Source: Calliopum simillimum (taxonomy: Eukaryota; Arthropoda; Insecta; Diptera; Lauxaniidae). Taken from it: a stretch of DNA of 64,000 nucleotides. The position numbers were made by a program, and so were the translations under genes. Below are positions 1 through 11,719 of the stretch, one piece after another. Numbering within the stretch: the first letter of the stretch is position 1; each line of letters begins with the position of its first letter. A model generated the notes under the pieces. That model made no database searches. It saw nothing but the letters and a program-made list of their open reading frames with translations, and was not told the origin of the DNA. The stretch lies in contig OX638372.1 of the NCBI GenBank assembly GCA_951812925.1, positions 51,582,028 through 51,646,027 on the forward strand, written 5' to 3'.

Positions 1-345
1 ATCAATTAAGCCTTATTTATAGTCCGCCATAGATTATTTCTCTCTGGTATGCCTAGACATTCTTCAATTTGACTATGAAGCCTACGGGTAATCTTTGGGA
101 ACATTCGAATGTCCCAGAAAATTACTAATTAAAGCTTGCTGATAGTTTGTGGATGATAAAGATAGTTCCCCTTTAGCATACCTAGTTATTCTTCGCTTTG
201 ATTATGAAACTTTGAGGTGACCTTCAGAAACACTCGTGTATGGCATTAAAGCTTTCCCATTCCTGATATACACTCTTTGCCAAATTTTTACACTGTCCTT
301 TCAGAATCCGCAGCTTTTATCCAAGCATTCCATATAGCAAACCAC
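1..345 (+). repeat. Truncated copy of an element with 123-129 bp internal repeats
   Basis: Two diverged units with the landmark GACTATGAAGCC / GATTATGAAAC lie 129 bases apart (near 71 and 200). The units and the unique tail after them (about 237-300) match the better preserved element at 15690-17475. The left part is cut off by the window edge. This copy is useful because it lacks the transposon that interrupts the other copy, so it acts as a paralogous empty site around position 242. No coding capacity is seen. Confidence 0.8.
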
Positions 346-2640
346 TGGTAGATGATGTACTCACTTTTTTTCCATCGCCTCAAACGATTTGTAGTCTTTG
401 TGTAAAAGTTGATGTCATTTTAAAGATGCTTCTTTTACGGAAAGTGCCAAAGAGTTTCCACTCAAAGCGCGATGCACTCTCACACTCAAACTTATTGGAA
501 GTTTTTGGGAAGTTTCATTCCTTCTTATCCAAACGCACATAGTTTTTTCAAGGTTTTTTTAAACTCACACTCACTTATTCTAACACTTTCAGTATTTGGT
601 CTAGAAGGACATACGTCTACTATTTTTTTTTTTTGATCTGTGTTTATTCATGCACATGTTACCGTTTGATGTTTATGATAGGAAGTAGGCAACAAACTCG
701 GCTTCCCAACTTAAATCTGCCTTATTATGGTCCAAGTAAATCTGGTGAAATTGCAGTCTGATTTTAGCGATTTTTAATAAAAATGTTCATTAATCTTTTC
801 TATATCATCAGAAATTGCTATTCTTCCTTAGAGCAGACTTTGCTTAAGTTTTCATTGGATGGATGATGAAGATGGAGAATAAAGTAGAGGTGCTCAATCT
901 CAGCCGCAGCAGACTTCTGTAGCGTTTTTTGGAATATGAAAGTCGGCACAATTTTGAAAGCTTAAAAATGGCTTTCCATTTTGGCTTAAGTCAGATTCAA
1001 ATGTCATTAATTTTTCTATTTCCTATAAGGTTTCACTTTGTATAATTGTGGATATGTTTATAGTGCCCAAATTGTTACAATATCACCCTGAGGGAAACAT
1101 ATACAGAATAAGTGTCAGAGCATACCCATCATCATGACTTTTGTAATAAACAAAGAGTAAAGCGTACACATACACATATGCGATTATCATCTATACAAAT
1201 GCATAAATAATGTTTGTTGCTTCTTCAATGTCACTACTACTGTTTGTGCTGACAGTACAACTGTTTCGAGTTGTTGCTGTTGTCAATACTGCTGTTGACA
1301 GCTGAGGTGAGCCCCCATGTTAACTTAAAGTCAAACGGGGATGAATCAGCACTGCACTTAACAAACATATTTCCAGAGAGATGCTTTCAAATGATAATTT
1401 TACTAAAAAGTATTTTAAGAAAAAACAAAATTCATCAACCAAACAATGCTTATTTTTGGCAAATTCTGTAGTGACTACAGTATTATTTTTAAAAACAATG
1501 GAAAGAATCTAGAACTTTAAAGTTTAACTTCTATAACGTCAGCGCAATTATATATCGGTTCTAATTTTAGCAGAAGTTGTAACCATTTGGAAATTATTTC
1601 CACGTTATTATTTTCTTTAATAACAAATGACACTCACACGACATGTTGTCTGTGGATTTATTAAGAAATTATTTTCAAATGACTATAATTTTAGTCAGTA
1701 ACATGGCAAAGCTATAAGTTTAGCAAAATATTAATGGCAAAATTTTTAAATTTAAGACAGATAGAATTCAAAAACATATTGGATTCTGTAAGGAGTTAAC
1801 TACTTAAAATATTTATATTTTAATCCTATTGCAACTTCAGATATCTGCATATACGTAATACCTGTCATCTGATGCTTTTTTGTCAAGAGGGACACTATAA
1901 ATATGTTAACTGCAATACAGATTTGCATTGCTTGCATTACACAGCGTGTCAGCAATTCAATTAACGTGTTGCTGAACCCATATGGAGCAGCAGCAGATTA
2001 CGTTACTATGCATTAAATTAATTTTCGATTTTTTTCAATTTAAATGCAATTAATTAACATACAATTAATTAACAAAAAGGTCTGGCTTGAAAATTAATTA
2101 ATATTGCATTGTACTTAAAAGTTTTAAAAAAATCTGTTTTATAAGTGGACGAATGTGGCTAATATCATAGGAAAGAGCATGAAACTTTGTATAAAAATTA
2201 ATCTAATGTTTTCCCTGAAGATCTCACTTGATTAAATTTATAGTTTTCAAAGTATAGGATCTTTTTGAAAAATTAAAAAAAAAAAAAAGATATTCTAGTA
2301 GTTATGGTCTTATTAAGTTTTTTGTCTGCTTTTAAACCATTAAAACGATGTTGGCAAGTTATTATAAATTTTATTGCGAAAAATTTTATGTTCCATCCAA
2401 TGAAATTGGTTTTAGTTTTCAATTTCACAAGACATATAAAAAACTGTATAAAACAGTACTCTTTTACCATACAAGTCACACTAAAATCAAAGGAGCAAAG
2501 ATAATGTCATACACATTTTGTGTCATAATAATCGGTTATTTGACCATATCAAATGCCACCAATTTCACACTATCAACTAAACTTTTCGTGAAAACAGAGC
2601 CTAATTTTTTCATTTCTAACAAAATGTCAGCCAATTTATT
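346..2640. other. AT-rich non-coding stretch, no gene recognised
   Basis: Open frames here are short, low-complexity and unlike any known protein. There are homopolymer runs (T run near 625, A run near 2276) and a cluster of TTAATTAA-type words at 2028-2105. Nothing resembling a splice-flanked exon or an RNA gene was seen. Confidence 0.6.
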
Positions 2641-3255
2641 TTAGATTCCCAAAAAAATTTACCATTCAATATCCATAAGCTCAAAACCATAATTAAATTT
2701 AAAATTTGATGTTTTAACTATTGAATACAGATACTTAACCAGAGCTTCTAAACGAATTGCTTAAAAAAAAATAATTTTTATAATTTACTATGAAACTATA
2801 ACATAAAATGCTAAAAACTCATTCTCCATCCTGTCCCTAACCACTCCTTAGTGCACTTAATTTTCCCGTTTCGCATTTAACGTTATTTTCTAAAAACACT
2901 GAAATTTTTTTGTATTTATATTTTAGCTATTGTCTTTCTGTGGTAACACTGCGAAAATCTTTTTTTTTATAGAATAGACATATGTACATTGATGATATTG
3001 GTCCCTCATTTTAGACTGTCTCCGCTCAGTTTTTCTTATTCTTACTATAAATTTTTGAAGTATTGAGTAAATAGAGAACCGAAAGTATTTTCATTGTGAT
3101 ATTACTGTTTTTTACAACATTTCATCATTCTCCGTTTAACAACCCTCCACCTGGTTTTTTTTTTTTTTGTAAGTTTTGCTTAAACTATTTATTTATATAA
3201 AAAAGAAAAAATTTAGTTTAGTCTTAAAACACTTAAATAAACTTTTTAAAAATTG
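2641..3255 (+). repeat. Dispersed repeat, copy 1 (paralogue at 32634-33690)
   Basis: About 600 bases align collinearly with 32634-33690. Shared landmarks are ACTTAACCAGAGCTTCTAAA, CATTCTCCGTTTA, GGTCCCTCATTTTAGACT and TTTTGCTTAAACTATTTATT. The second copy carries two extra segments that are absent here, so this copy is closer to the uninterrupted form. No reading frame runs through it. The family could be an old non-autonomous element or a degraded retrotransposon end. Confidence 0.75.
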
Positions 3256-3342
3256 TAACGATTGTTTGCATCTAGGACTGAGGTAAGCTCAGTGGTGTCC
3301 AGGGTCAGACTAGAAGGCTATCAACGTTTAGTTACAAAATTT
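3252..3342. repeat. 90-bp motif bounded by TTGTAACGAT / GTTACAA
   Basis: The block starts TTGTAACGATTG and ends GTTACAAAA, with an internal TCCAGGGTCAG. A better preserved relative lies at 63226-63302, where the ends are an inverted TTGTAACGAT / ATCGTTACAA pair around TTATCCAGGGTCAG. It may be a tiny inverted-repeat element or the terminal part of a retrotransposon LTR. Neither can be decided here. Confidence 0.5.
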
Positions 3343-3719
3343 GTTTTATTGTTTTCCAATTGTTTACAATTGCCTTTATGTCTACTTTATTCAATTAGTA
3401 CCTGGAGACCGATCCCTGCTCGGTCAACAATCTGATCTTATTATTTTAGTCGATGTTTTTATTCAAAGCTATTTTTTGTTATGAAACTCGTACCTTTTCA
3501 CCTCCAATGCTTTCAAAATGATATAATAACCGATGAGAAAAATAATAAGAAAAAACTTGGAAAATATCGAATGGTATAGAAAAATATCAAGAACTCCAAA
3601 TTTTTTAAGAGAAATAGAATGACTTAAAATAAATAAATGGGATCCGCCACCCACCCAAAATATTTCGTCTCTTGTATGGGGGCTGAAATATCGTATCATC
3701 ATGCCTCGGAAAGTTCACT

Positions 3720-4925
3720 CCATTTTTTTTTTTTGTGCATAACGAAAATTTTTATTTTGGAAAAAAGTGGGCGTGGCAATTATTGAACAAAGCCCACTTT
3801 TCGTTATGCTTTAGATACTCGTGATCCAGATCCGCATACCAAATTTCATCAAAATATGTTGTACCATTTGCATTAGATAGCATTTAATTTGTTTTACTTG
3901 CATGGGAGGTTCCACGCCCACCTGCGATATTTTGCCCACTTTCAGCTCTTAGGTGCCTCATAAAAAGAAGATTCCCTACAGTTAAATTCAGAAAGATTGC
4001 TTTAGTAGTTTTCTTTTTATAGCGTATTAAATTTTTGTGGGCGGTGCCACGCCCTCCAACGAGTTTTCCTAATATAACGGCATATCACATATTAATACTT
4101 GTTTGCAGGGGAAAATATTTTAAATTTTCATTAAAATTGTTGAATTCGTTTTCGAGTAATATTGACTCAAAATTTTTAATGGTTAAAAAAGGGGCATGGC
4201 ACTTCTTAGATACCGCCCACTTTTCGGTTATTACAAGGCATTGATAAGTAGTACCTTCCTACTTATAAAATTTCATTAAAATATCTTGTAACATTTGCGA
4301 GAAATAGCATTTAACGTATTTTGCTTGTATGGGAGATACCACGCGCAATGGCGACATTTCACCCATTTTCAAATGAAAGATGCCCTATTGCAATTAGGCT
4401 CCTCACAGTTAATTTCAGAATGTTTGCTTTATTGGTTCTCTTTTTATACCGTTTTATATTTTTGTGGGCGGTGCCACGCCCTTCAACGAGTTTTCCCAAT
4501 ATAACGGCGTATTACATATGAATCCTTGTTTTTAGAGGTAATATCTCCTAAATTTTCATAAAAATTGTTGTAGTCGTTTTCGAGTAATATTGAATCAAAA
4601 TTTTCAAGGGCTGAAAAGTGGGCGTGGCACTTCTTCGATCCCACCCACTTTTTGTCCGAGGTATTATTAACCCGTACCCGGTCACAAAATTTCGTCCAAA
4701 TACCTTGTATGTTTTGTGAGTTATGACTAAATTAAATTTAAAATTTAGGGCAGCGCCACGCCCTCTGGTGAGCATTTACAAAGATCAAACCTAGCTCATT
4801 CTTCATTGTTTGCTAATATCTAACATTATTTTAAGTTTCATTAAAATCGCTGTAGCCGTTATCGAGAAAAAATATTGGCATAGAAATAAGTACAAAGAAA
4901 CAAACAAAAAAACAAAAAACATACA
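3720..4925. repeat. Tandem repeats of about 426 bp with GTGGGCGGTGCCACGCC core
   Basis: The word GTGGGCGGTGCCACGCC occurs at about 4036 and 4463, and the partner GGGCGTGGCA...CCCACTTTT occurs at about 3768, 4191 and 4619, giving periods of 423-428 bases. Each unit also carries TTTTCGAGTAATATTGA and TTTCATTAAAAT. The block ends in an A/C-rich tract (4885-4925) that looks like an element terminus. Isolated fragments of the same core recur at 5540-5760. It is non-coding; the peptides predicted from it are repeats of one another. Confidence 0.8.
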
Positions 4926-4979
4926 ATTTTAGATCCTATAAGAAGAGAAGATATAATTATAAAAATTCTATTCTTATTT

Positions 4980-5480
4980 TTGTCTCGGTTTTTCAATGCT
5001 TAATGATGATCCGTTCCGCGGTGGCAGGTGATCCATCTTAATGTCTTGTTTTCCTTCCGCGGTTTGTACCTTTGTACTACGGAGAGTTTCTTTGTTTAAC
5101 TGCTCTCACCTAAAAAGTACTATAAGGAAGTATTTGGCAAGGCAGATAGAACAGCTCACACCTTAGGAGTACTAAAAGGAAGCACTCGGTGAGGCACCGT
5201 ATGAATACTATAAGGAAGTTTTCGATGTGGTGAGTAGCCCAGGAAAGCCTTATGATACTTTACTAACTACTTTCTAGCCTAGGAATACTCTACACTTAAA
5301 TATACCTAGCTGCTCACACCTTATGAGCACTATAAGGAGGTATTCGGTGAGGCAGATAATGTCAGCAAACACCGTATGAATACTATAAGGAAGTATTTGA
5401 TGTGGCGAGTAGTACTGATTGCCCAGGAACCTATCGAAACACTATAAGGAAGTGTTTCCCCTTCTCCTAACCGCACACAT
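4980..5480. repeat. Degenerate tandem repeat with ACTATAAGGAAGT units
   Basis: The word ACTATAAGGA(A/G)GT recurs six or more times, roughly every 60 bases, inside a longer unit of about 168-185 bases (CCGTATGAATACTATAAGG at about 5197 and 5382; GCTCACACCTTA at about 5154 and 5322). Units have diverged and some are rearranged. It is a local minisatellite or part of a transposon; no coding frame follows it. Confidence 0.7.
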
Positions 5481-5539
5481 CTTTAGTGTCTGAGGAAATT
5501 TAGTTGTATTATCTCATATTGCGATATAATCACACTATT

Positions 5540-5760
5540 TTGGAAATGTTGCTTGTATGAGAGGTGCCACGCCCTCTTTTCCAAATAAATCTAGCTTTTC
5601 AATAGGATTGCCTTGACGCTCTGTAATATATGCACGAAATGTGGTTTCATAATCTTTAAAAAAAATTTGTTTGTATGCGAGTTGCCACGCCCCTTTTTCT
5701 GAAAACCCCCCAGTAAATTTTTCTAAGTACTTTCAAAGAAAGCTCATTTTTTAAGCTTTA
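5540..5760. repeat. Fragments of the GGTGCCACGCCC-type repeat
   Basis: Two partial units read TGTATGAGAGGTGCCACGCC and TGTATGCGAGTTGCCACGCC. They resemble the core of the 426-bp repeats upstream and the internal units of the HINE elements. They are too short to place in one family. Confidence 0.6.
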
Positions 5761-5769
5761 AAATGGTGT

Positions 5770-7550
5770 ATGATTTCAAATAGAATTCGGTCGCTAAATG
5801 AGAGTTTTCAGCTGTTGAACGCGCTAGTTCGGCAAAACGCTTTTTGTACTCAAAAGAAAGGCATCTTACAAAAAAAGTTTATAAGGCATCAAATACTTAG
5901 AATCGTCCAAGGAATAAATGCTTTTTTTGGAATTTTTTGGAACGTTTTAGTTATTTTTCTTCTGACCAAACTTTAAAAAAAAAATTATACAAACGTCAAT
6001 TTGAGAAGAACACCACCATTTGTTGAGATTTTACGGAATTATCTAATGTTCTAAGTATAGATATGAACCTCATTGTAATATGGGTTGTTTTTGAACTTCT
6101 TGAAATAGAAGACTAAAGCTTCAACAGTGTGGGAGGAAATTTGCTAATTTCTTTCGATTTAAATGTCCCTCGAACAATGTGTCCTCTTAATAAAACATAT
6201 TTTTTACAACCAAGAAAATTCCATCAAAGTTTGGAAATTCTTTGAAAATGTGAAAATTAATTAACATATCAGCATTCCTTTGCAGGCATTCAAAAAATGT
6301 CCTTTCTTAATTACAAACATTTACGAGTGAAGAACCCATATGCACTGTACCCACTCAGACGACACGTTAATTAAAAGGCAAGCCAACATGTGAATTGGGG
6401 GACCCGGTTTTTTTTTTTTTTTTTTTTGGAAAAAATTCATTGATGCTCAAATTCAAAGTAACAACAGCAACAAAAAAGTGACCATTCAGCAAAAATTAAA
6501 AACTCAATCAATTTTCAGTAACGGCCTGCAGGATATTGAAAGGGGGTATAAAGAAAAAAGTACAACAACAACATCGAAAATTGCAAATTTCATTTATTGC
6601 AAATTAAATTTTCCAAAAAAAACTCAAGCCAATGGAGCACGCATACATACAATATGCACACACACATGCACACATGTACATGTGAAACTCCACCACATAA
6701 GCACCCTGTTTCATTACACATTCAAAACAACAACAAAAACAGCAGCAACAATAACATAGTAACAAAAGGCTCTTCGCTGGTCTCAAGTGCTGTTGTCCTT
6801 GTTGTCCTGTTGAAGGCCACTCTCTTGTGTGTTTTTTGTTTTTTTGTTTTTTCACTCGCTCCAAATGTGTATGGCAATTTAAGGGGATACATGGAGTAAC
6901 AATGAAAGTTTTAACATTGATGGTGTAGCTTTTATTACAATTACAATAACAACACACACATAGGCACGGCCACTTAGGCCGTAAGTGCGCTAAAGTGCGG
7001 GAGGGTCTGTATGTGTGTGTGTGTTGGAAATGTATAAATGAAACTGTTACTGAAAATAATTCAAATGGAACACATCATACACCACAAACGCATACTCGTA
7101 TACATACGACATTTGTACGTATGTATATATGTATGTATGTCCAATAACAAACGTACGTTTGAGTATTGCAAGAGTCCTTAGGGCTAATAACATTTGTTGC
7201 ACACACACACATATAGCTGTATATAAACCAATATACTGAATTGGATTTGTGAAAAAAAGTGTGCAAAAAATGAAATGAAAATGAAAGATTTTCATAAAAC
7301 AATTTTGTTGTTTCAGTGATTTTTCATTTTCAGAAAATGGTCAAATACAGGGTCATTTTGTTGCGGCTCTGTTGCTCTTAACAGTGAAATTGCAAAGAAA
7401 ATTACTTTCACTTTATCATCTCCCAATCAAGACTACAGCTCAACAATTTTCCCCAAGACAACCAAATTTTGAAACCAGATATTTTTGTCTTTGAGCTCAA
7501 TTCTCATATTTCAGAGAAGATCCGTAAGTAGAAAGAAAAGATAAACATTC
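5770..7550. other. Non-coding AT-rich DNA with microsatellites
   Basis: Contains a T run at 6410-6427, a CA/CATG-rich stretch at 6640-6690, a GT run at 7008-7024 and an ATGT/ATAC-rich stretch at 7075-7140. Overlapping frames on both strands come from these simple repeats. There is no recognisable gene. Confidence 0.6.
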
Positions 7551-7554
7551 TTTT

Positions 7555-8187
7555 TATGCCCTACACCCAGGGAATATTCACTTTTTCCTTCCTTTTGTAA
7601 CGCAGAGAAGGTGGCATGGCAGGTATAGAATATTATATATATTCTGGCTGTATGTGGAAATATTTTTCGCGGAAAAACTAACCAAGATAGTTCGGTGAAA
7701 TTTGGTACAGTGGCTTTGCCACTCGAGGGATTGCAAATAAGAAAAATCGGTCGACGGGCACGCCCCTATAAAAAATGTATTGAAAATACAACTTTTGGAA
7801 TATGTTTCATGACAATACAACCAAAATACACATAAATACTAAGGACGGTAAGCTCAAGCTCTGAACAAAAACTAGGTGAATTCAGACTAGAGGAAGTGGC
7901 ATCTCCCAAAATGTTATACTGAAAGTGTTTCTTCAGATAACCTCACTAAATTGCACCCAAACACTCAGAACTGTAAATGCAAGCTCTAAGCAAAAAATAT
8001 GTAAACTCGAAGAGGGTGTGGCATATCCTATATGGGCAAAATTTTCAAAATGCTGTACTGGAAACGTTTTTCAATGTAATAAAACCTAATTTCGCACAAA
8101 TACTTATAATAGTTAGTTAATTTTTAAAATACTGCAGTATAGGATGTATAATTTTTTGCCCAGGTCAAAATTAACACCCTTACTAGT
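7555..8187 (+). mobile_element. HINE/mini-me-like element, degenerate copy a
   Basis: It starts with CCCTACACCCAGGG and the GTAACGCAGAGAAGG block, has internal units ending in variants of GTGGCATCTCCC, and finishes with CACCCTTACTAGT. These ends match copies b, c, d and f. The (GTCT/GGCT)n tract is nearly lost here. The 5' CCTACAC and the 3' GTGTAGG seen in other copies form subterminal inverted repeats, as known for Helentron-derived DINE-1 elements. It is non-autonomous, with no Rep/helicase sequence. It abuts copy b directly. Confidence 0.75.
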
Positions 8188-9144
8188 TATACCCTACACC
8201 CAGGGTATATTCACTTTGTCCTTCCGTTTGTAACGCAGAGAAGGAGGCGTGGCAGGTATAGAAAAGTACATATATTCTTGATCAGCGTCACCTCCTGAGT
8301 CGATATAGCCATGTCCGTCTGTCTGGCTGGCTGGCTGGCTGGGTGGCTGGCTGGGTGTGTGTGGAAATACATTTGTTGGGAAAACTGAGCCACATAATTC
8401 AATGAAATTTGGTATTCTGCTTCCGACGTAAAAGTTAGCTCGGGGGATCGAAAATGAGCAAAATTGGTCAACGGACACGCCTACCGCCCATACAAAAAAT
8501 ATATTCAAAATGCAATAATGAGAGCATTATTTGCAATAACAGAAGAAAAATAGACATAAATACTAGGAAAAGTAAGTATAAGCTCTGAGCAAAGACTAGG
8601 TGAATTCGGACTAGAGGGCGTGGTACCTCCCATACAAACAAAAGTATCAAAATGTTGTACGGAAAGCGTTTTTTGAGATAACCCAACCAAATTACACTCA
8701 AACACTCGGATTTATAAATGCAAGCTATACGCAAGATCTGGGTAAACTCGGACAAGAGGGCGTGGCACCTCCTATATAAGCAAATGTTTCAAAATTATAT
8801 AATGAAAGTGTTTTTTGAGATAATCCAACCAAATTTCACTCAAACACGAAAAACATTAATCGTAAATTCTGAGCGTAAAGTAGGCGATGTACGATTAGAG
8901 GGCGTGGCACCTCCCATTCAAAATGCTATACTGAAAGATTTTTTAAGGAAAACCTAGCCGAATTTTACTCAAACACTCAGAACAGTAAATGCAAGCTCTA
9001 CGCAAAATCAAGGAACGCTCGGAGGTGAGGGCGTGGCACTTCCCATATAAGCCATTTGTTCTTATACTCTCCTAATAATATACTTGAAATACAGTGTAGG
9101 GTATTTAGTTTTCGGCCAGGCCAAAGATACCACCCTTACTAGTT
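8188..9144 (+). mobile_element. HINE/mini-me-like element, copy b (most complete)
   Basis: The 5' end TATACCCT...AGGGTATA is self-complementary. It is followed by TGTAACGCAGAGAAGG, then GAGTCGATATAGCCATGTCC and a (GTCT)(GGCT)n tract near 8315-8355, the arrangement described for mini-me/DINE elements in flies. Then come internal tandem units (GAGGGCGTGGCACCTCCCAT at about 8614, 8756, 8898 and 9027, period about 142, the last 129). The 3' end has GTGTAGGGTA (reverse complement of the 5' TACCCTACAC), a GGCCAGGCC hairpin and CACCCTTACTAGT. No protein is encoded, so it would need enzymes supplied by an autonomous Helentron. Confidence 0.85.
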
Positions 9145-9339
9145 TTAGCATGAAGTTGTTGAAAAAAAAAAAGAGAATAATATGATCGTTTGCATTTGCG
9201 TTGTTACTGCTGATGCTGCTTCATGAATTATATGTTGTTGTTTTTTCTGTCTTTTATTTATTGGTTTTTTTTTTATTCTTGAAGAAAGAATATAGAATTT
9301 GATATTATCCGAGTGATTTTGTCAAGGATGCCAACTCAT

Positions 9340-9861
9340 AATTATTCACATTTTTTGATATTTTTTGGTTTTTACCGATGTTTTCGATGTTCTTGATGTT
9401 CTTTAACATTTTTGGACTTTTTTTTTGTTGATATATTGGATGTTTTTCGATACATCCGGACTTCTAACGATTTTTTCGATGTTTTCCAATTCTTTTGAAC
9501 TTTCACCGATTTTTAATATCATATATTTTTGATATAAGTATGTACTTGTACTTTTACCGATGACTTCGATGAATCTCAATATTTTTCAAAACTTTTTGAT
9601 TTTTTTTCGGTATATTGGATGTTTTTCGACATATTTGGGCTTTTACTAACTTCTTGGATGTTTTCCAATACTTTTGAACTTTTACCGATATTTAGGATTT
9701 TTCGATACACTTGGACTTGTACCGATATTTTAGATGTATTTCAATGTTCTGCGATATTTTTAGACTTTTACCTATATTTTAGACATTTTTCGATATTTTT
9801 GGACTTTAAGCGATATTTTAGATGTTTTCGATGTATTTGGACTCTAACCGATATCTTTAAT
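9340..9861. repeat. Degenerate ~40-50 bp tandem repeat, left half
   Basis: About a dozen loose copies of GGACTTTTACCGATATTTTA followed by GATGTTTTTCGAT make up this block. The predicted peptide over 9619-9860 is correspondingly periodic (repeats like FRxFxxFLDF), which marks it as a shadow of the repeat rather than a protein. The array resumes at 11270, so it was split by an insertion. Confidence 0.8.
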
Positions 9862-11268
9862 GGAGGGGAAGGGTACCGAGTGTGGGCACTGTTTTGTTTT
9901 CAACTCATAACTTTTAACCAAATGTATACTATGCAGACATATAAGTGTCAATGGAAAGCTAAAGACCTTAGCTAACTATTGGTGAAGAAAGTAAATTGAT
10001 TTTGTCCGTTGGAAAAATTATATCAAAAAAATAGTGAAGTGATCATTTTTGACAGAAAAAAATTTTAGCTCCGGTTGTGGGAACCCTTAGAAAATCGGCT
10101 AAAAATGGAAAAATATGAAATTAAACGCAATCAAATGGAAGAGAAAGCAAAATTAACTTATTTCGGAAACATTGACGCACAAAAATTTCATTGAAAACGT
10201 CTGGATCGAATTGCATTATGCCTGTTGCCCCGAAACAAGACTTGATTATCTTCGGCTGATCACAGATCAATTGTTTTGCAGATTAACCTAGCTAGGTGAC
10301 GTAGTTTCTAGCCTTTTTTGACATTACTTTTTTGCCAAGCATGAATTTTTTGTACCAATCCTCCTCTGTCTACTTGTCTGGGAACTCATTACCGAGATTT
10401 TTCCAAAGTGTTATGCCACCTTAACACCCACACTTAATGAAAATAACTTTTTTTCTACGATATTCGGGGCCTCCACTTTGACAGCCTTTTTGAAAAGTAG
10501 TGATGAGCCAACCAAGACCATAGCAGTCTTGGTCTTGTTCTTACACATTGAGTCTTGGTCTTGGTTTTGATATTGAGTCTTGGTCTTGATCTTGCTCATT
10601 AAGTCTTGGTCTCGGTCTTGGTCTTGGTCTTGAAAAAATTTTCAGAGATATTGAGTATTCAAAACCATATTTTTCCAAAGCAGTTGAGTTTTAAGATGCC
10701 AAAATTCAAATCGAAAGATGATTTTACCTTCAAAACGGGCATTAAACAATTTTTAACTATAATTTAGCAAGACTGAAAAGCAGTCTTGGTCTTGACAATT
10801 ATCGCGAGCAAGACCAAGCAGTCTTGGTCTTGTTCTTGCAAAACAATAAGCATCTTGGTCTTGGTCTCACAAAATTAGCAAGACCAAGACTAAATTTGCT
10901 CATCACTATTGAAAAGCAATGAGCAAATTGTGTTGTGTGAACATTTTGGTTGCATTGGTTTTGAATCACAAAACATAATAAATTTACTGCATAAATATAG
11001 ATTGAATTCAGCTTTTCGATTGATTCACTTCGATTTATCGAACTTGGAAAATTATTAAGAAGAACTTTTGTGTTGACTTTCACCTATTCAAAAATAATTT
11101 TCTTCTCAGCATCAAGCAAATGCGTCTGTTTGCTCCGGTAAATGCACAAAAACTTCGTGCTGTCATAACACGCTCTTAACACTTGTCAGAACAGCCGCAT
11201 TTGTTTCCTGTCAAAAGTTACGGGGTGGTGCCCACACCCGAACCCTGCCCGCTGGCGATACTCTCCCC
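9862..11268. mobile_element. 1.4-kb inverted-repeat element splitting the tandem array
   Basis: The left end (about 9862-9922) contains GGGTACCGAGTGTGGGCAC followed by TAACTTTTAACC. The right end (about 11205-11268) contains its inverse: GTTACGGGGTGGTGCCCAC and then ACCCGAACCCTGCC. The repeat units on both sides belong to the same array, which supports a real insertion. I could not fix the target-site duplication or the superfamily. The interior is disrupted by the 411-bp MITE. No transposase frame is seen. Confidence 0.6.
10498..10908. mobile_element. 411-bp hAT-type MITE with TCTTGG hexamer repeats
   Basis: The termini are TAGTGATGAGC and GCTCATCACTA, flanked by a perfect 8-bp direct repeat TTGAAAAG (10490-10497 and 10909-10916). 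An 8-bp duplication and ends of the form YAGTGNTGNGC are typical of the hAT superfamily. The body is dominated by (TCTTGG)n-like repeats running in from both sides (AGTCTTGGTCTTG), which make the arms partly self-complementary. It is non-coding, so a non-autonomous element. Confidence 0.9.
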
Positions 11269-11410
11269 TACATATATCGATACTTTTGGAATAATACCAA
11301 TATTTTGGATGTTTTAAGGTACACTTGGACTTTTGCCAATTTCTTCGATTTATATCAATATTTTTTGGTACTTTTGGATTTTTGCCCATACATATTTAGA
11401 TACTTTCACT
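11269..11410. repeat. Degenerate ~40-50 bp tandem repeat, right half
   Basis: Units such as TCGATACTTTTGGA, CCAATATTTTGGATGTTTTA and ACTTGGACTTTTGCCAAT continue the array that stops at 9861. The intervening 1.4 kb is therefore inserted sequence. Confidence 0.75.
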
Positions 11411-11485
11411 AGTTCTATACAAGCTATCAATCATTAAAATTCTCGTTACTTCGAGAGCCTGCATTGCATGTGGACAAAAATCTGC

Positions 11486-11716
11486 CCTTGTAAGTTTTAA
11501 TTGTAAATAGCGTAGCATGTCTCAAAACCAGAGTGTGTTACCAACTAAAAATAGTTTGGCAATATTTCACAACAGATGGCGCTAGTGAACTTTATGATCT
11601 ATACATATAGCGTTCTTGTACAAAGGAATTTGTCCTTGGCAACAGCCTATGTGGTAAAGCACCGCGTTCTCTTTTCGGACTCAAGTGTTCAAGTGTGGTT
11701 TTTGACAAAAATTAAC
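11486..11716 (+). mobile_element. SINE-like element with tRNA-like boxes, copy 1
   Basis: Aligns with the reverse complement of 62275-62505: both have GCGTAG(C/T)ATGTCTCAAAACC, GTGTGTTACCAACTAAAAA, GGCGCTAGTGA and GATCTAT(A/G)CATATGGCG-type words. The 3' half (11644-11700) has an A-box-like TATGTGGTAAAGCACCGCG and a B-box-like TGTTCAAGTGTGG, as in tRNA-derived SINEs. It lacks a tRNA acceptor stem, so it is not a functional tRNA gene. No clear target-site duplication was found. Confidence 0.6.
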
Positions 11717-11719
11717 TAA

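Noticed and set aside
9619..9975. 118-codon ORF with periodic FxxF motifs
   Set aside because: The periodicity follows the underlying degenerate DNA repeat, and the frame runs across the insertion junction at 9862.
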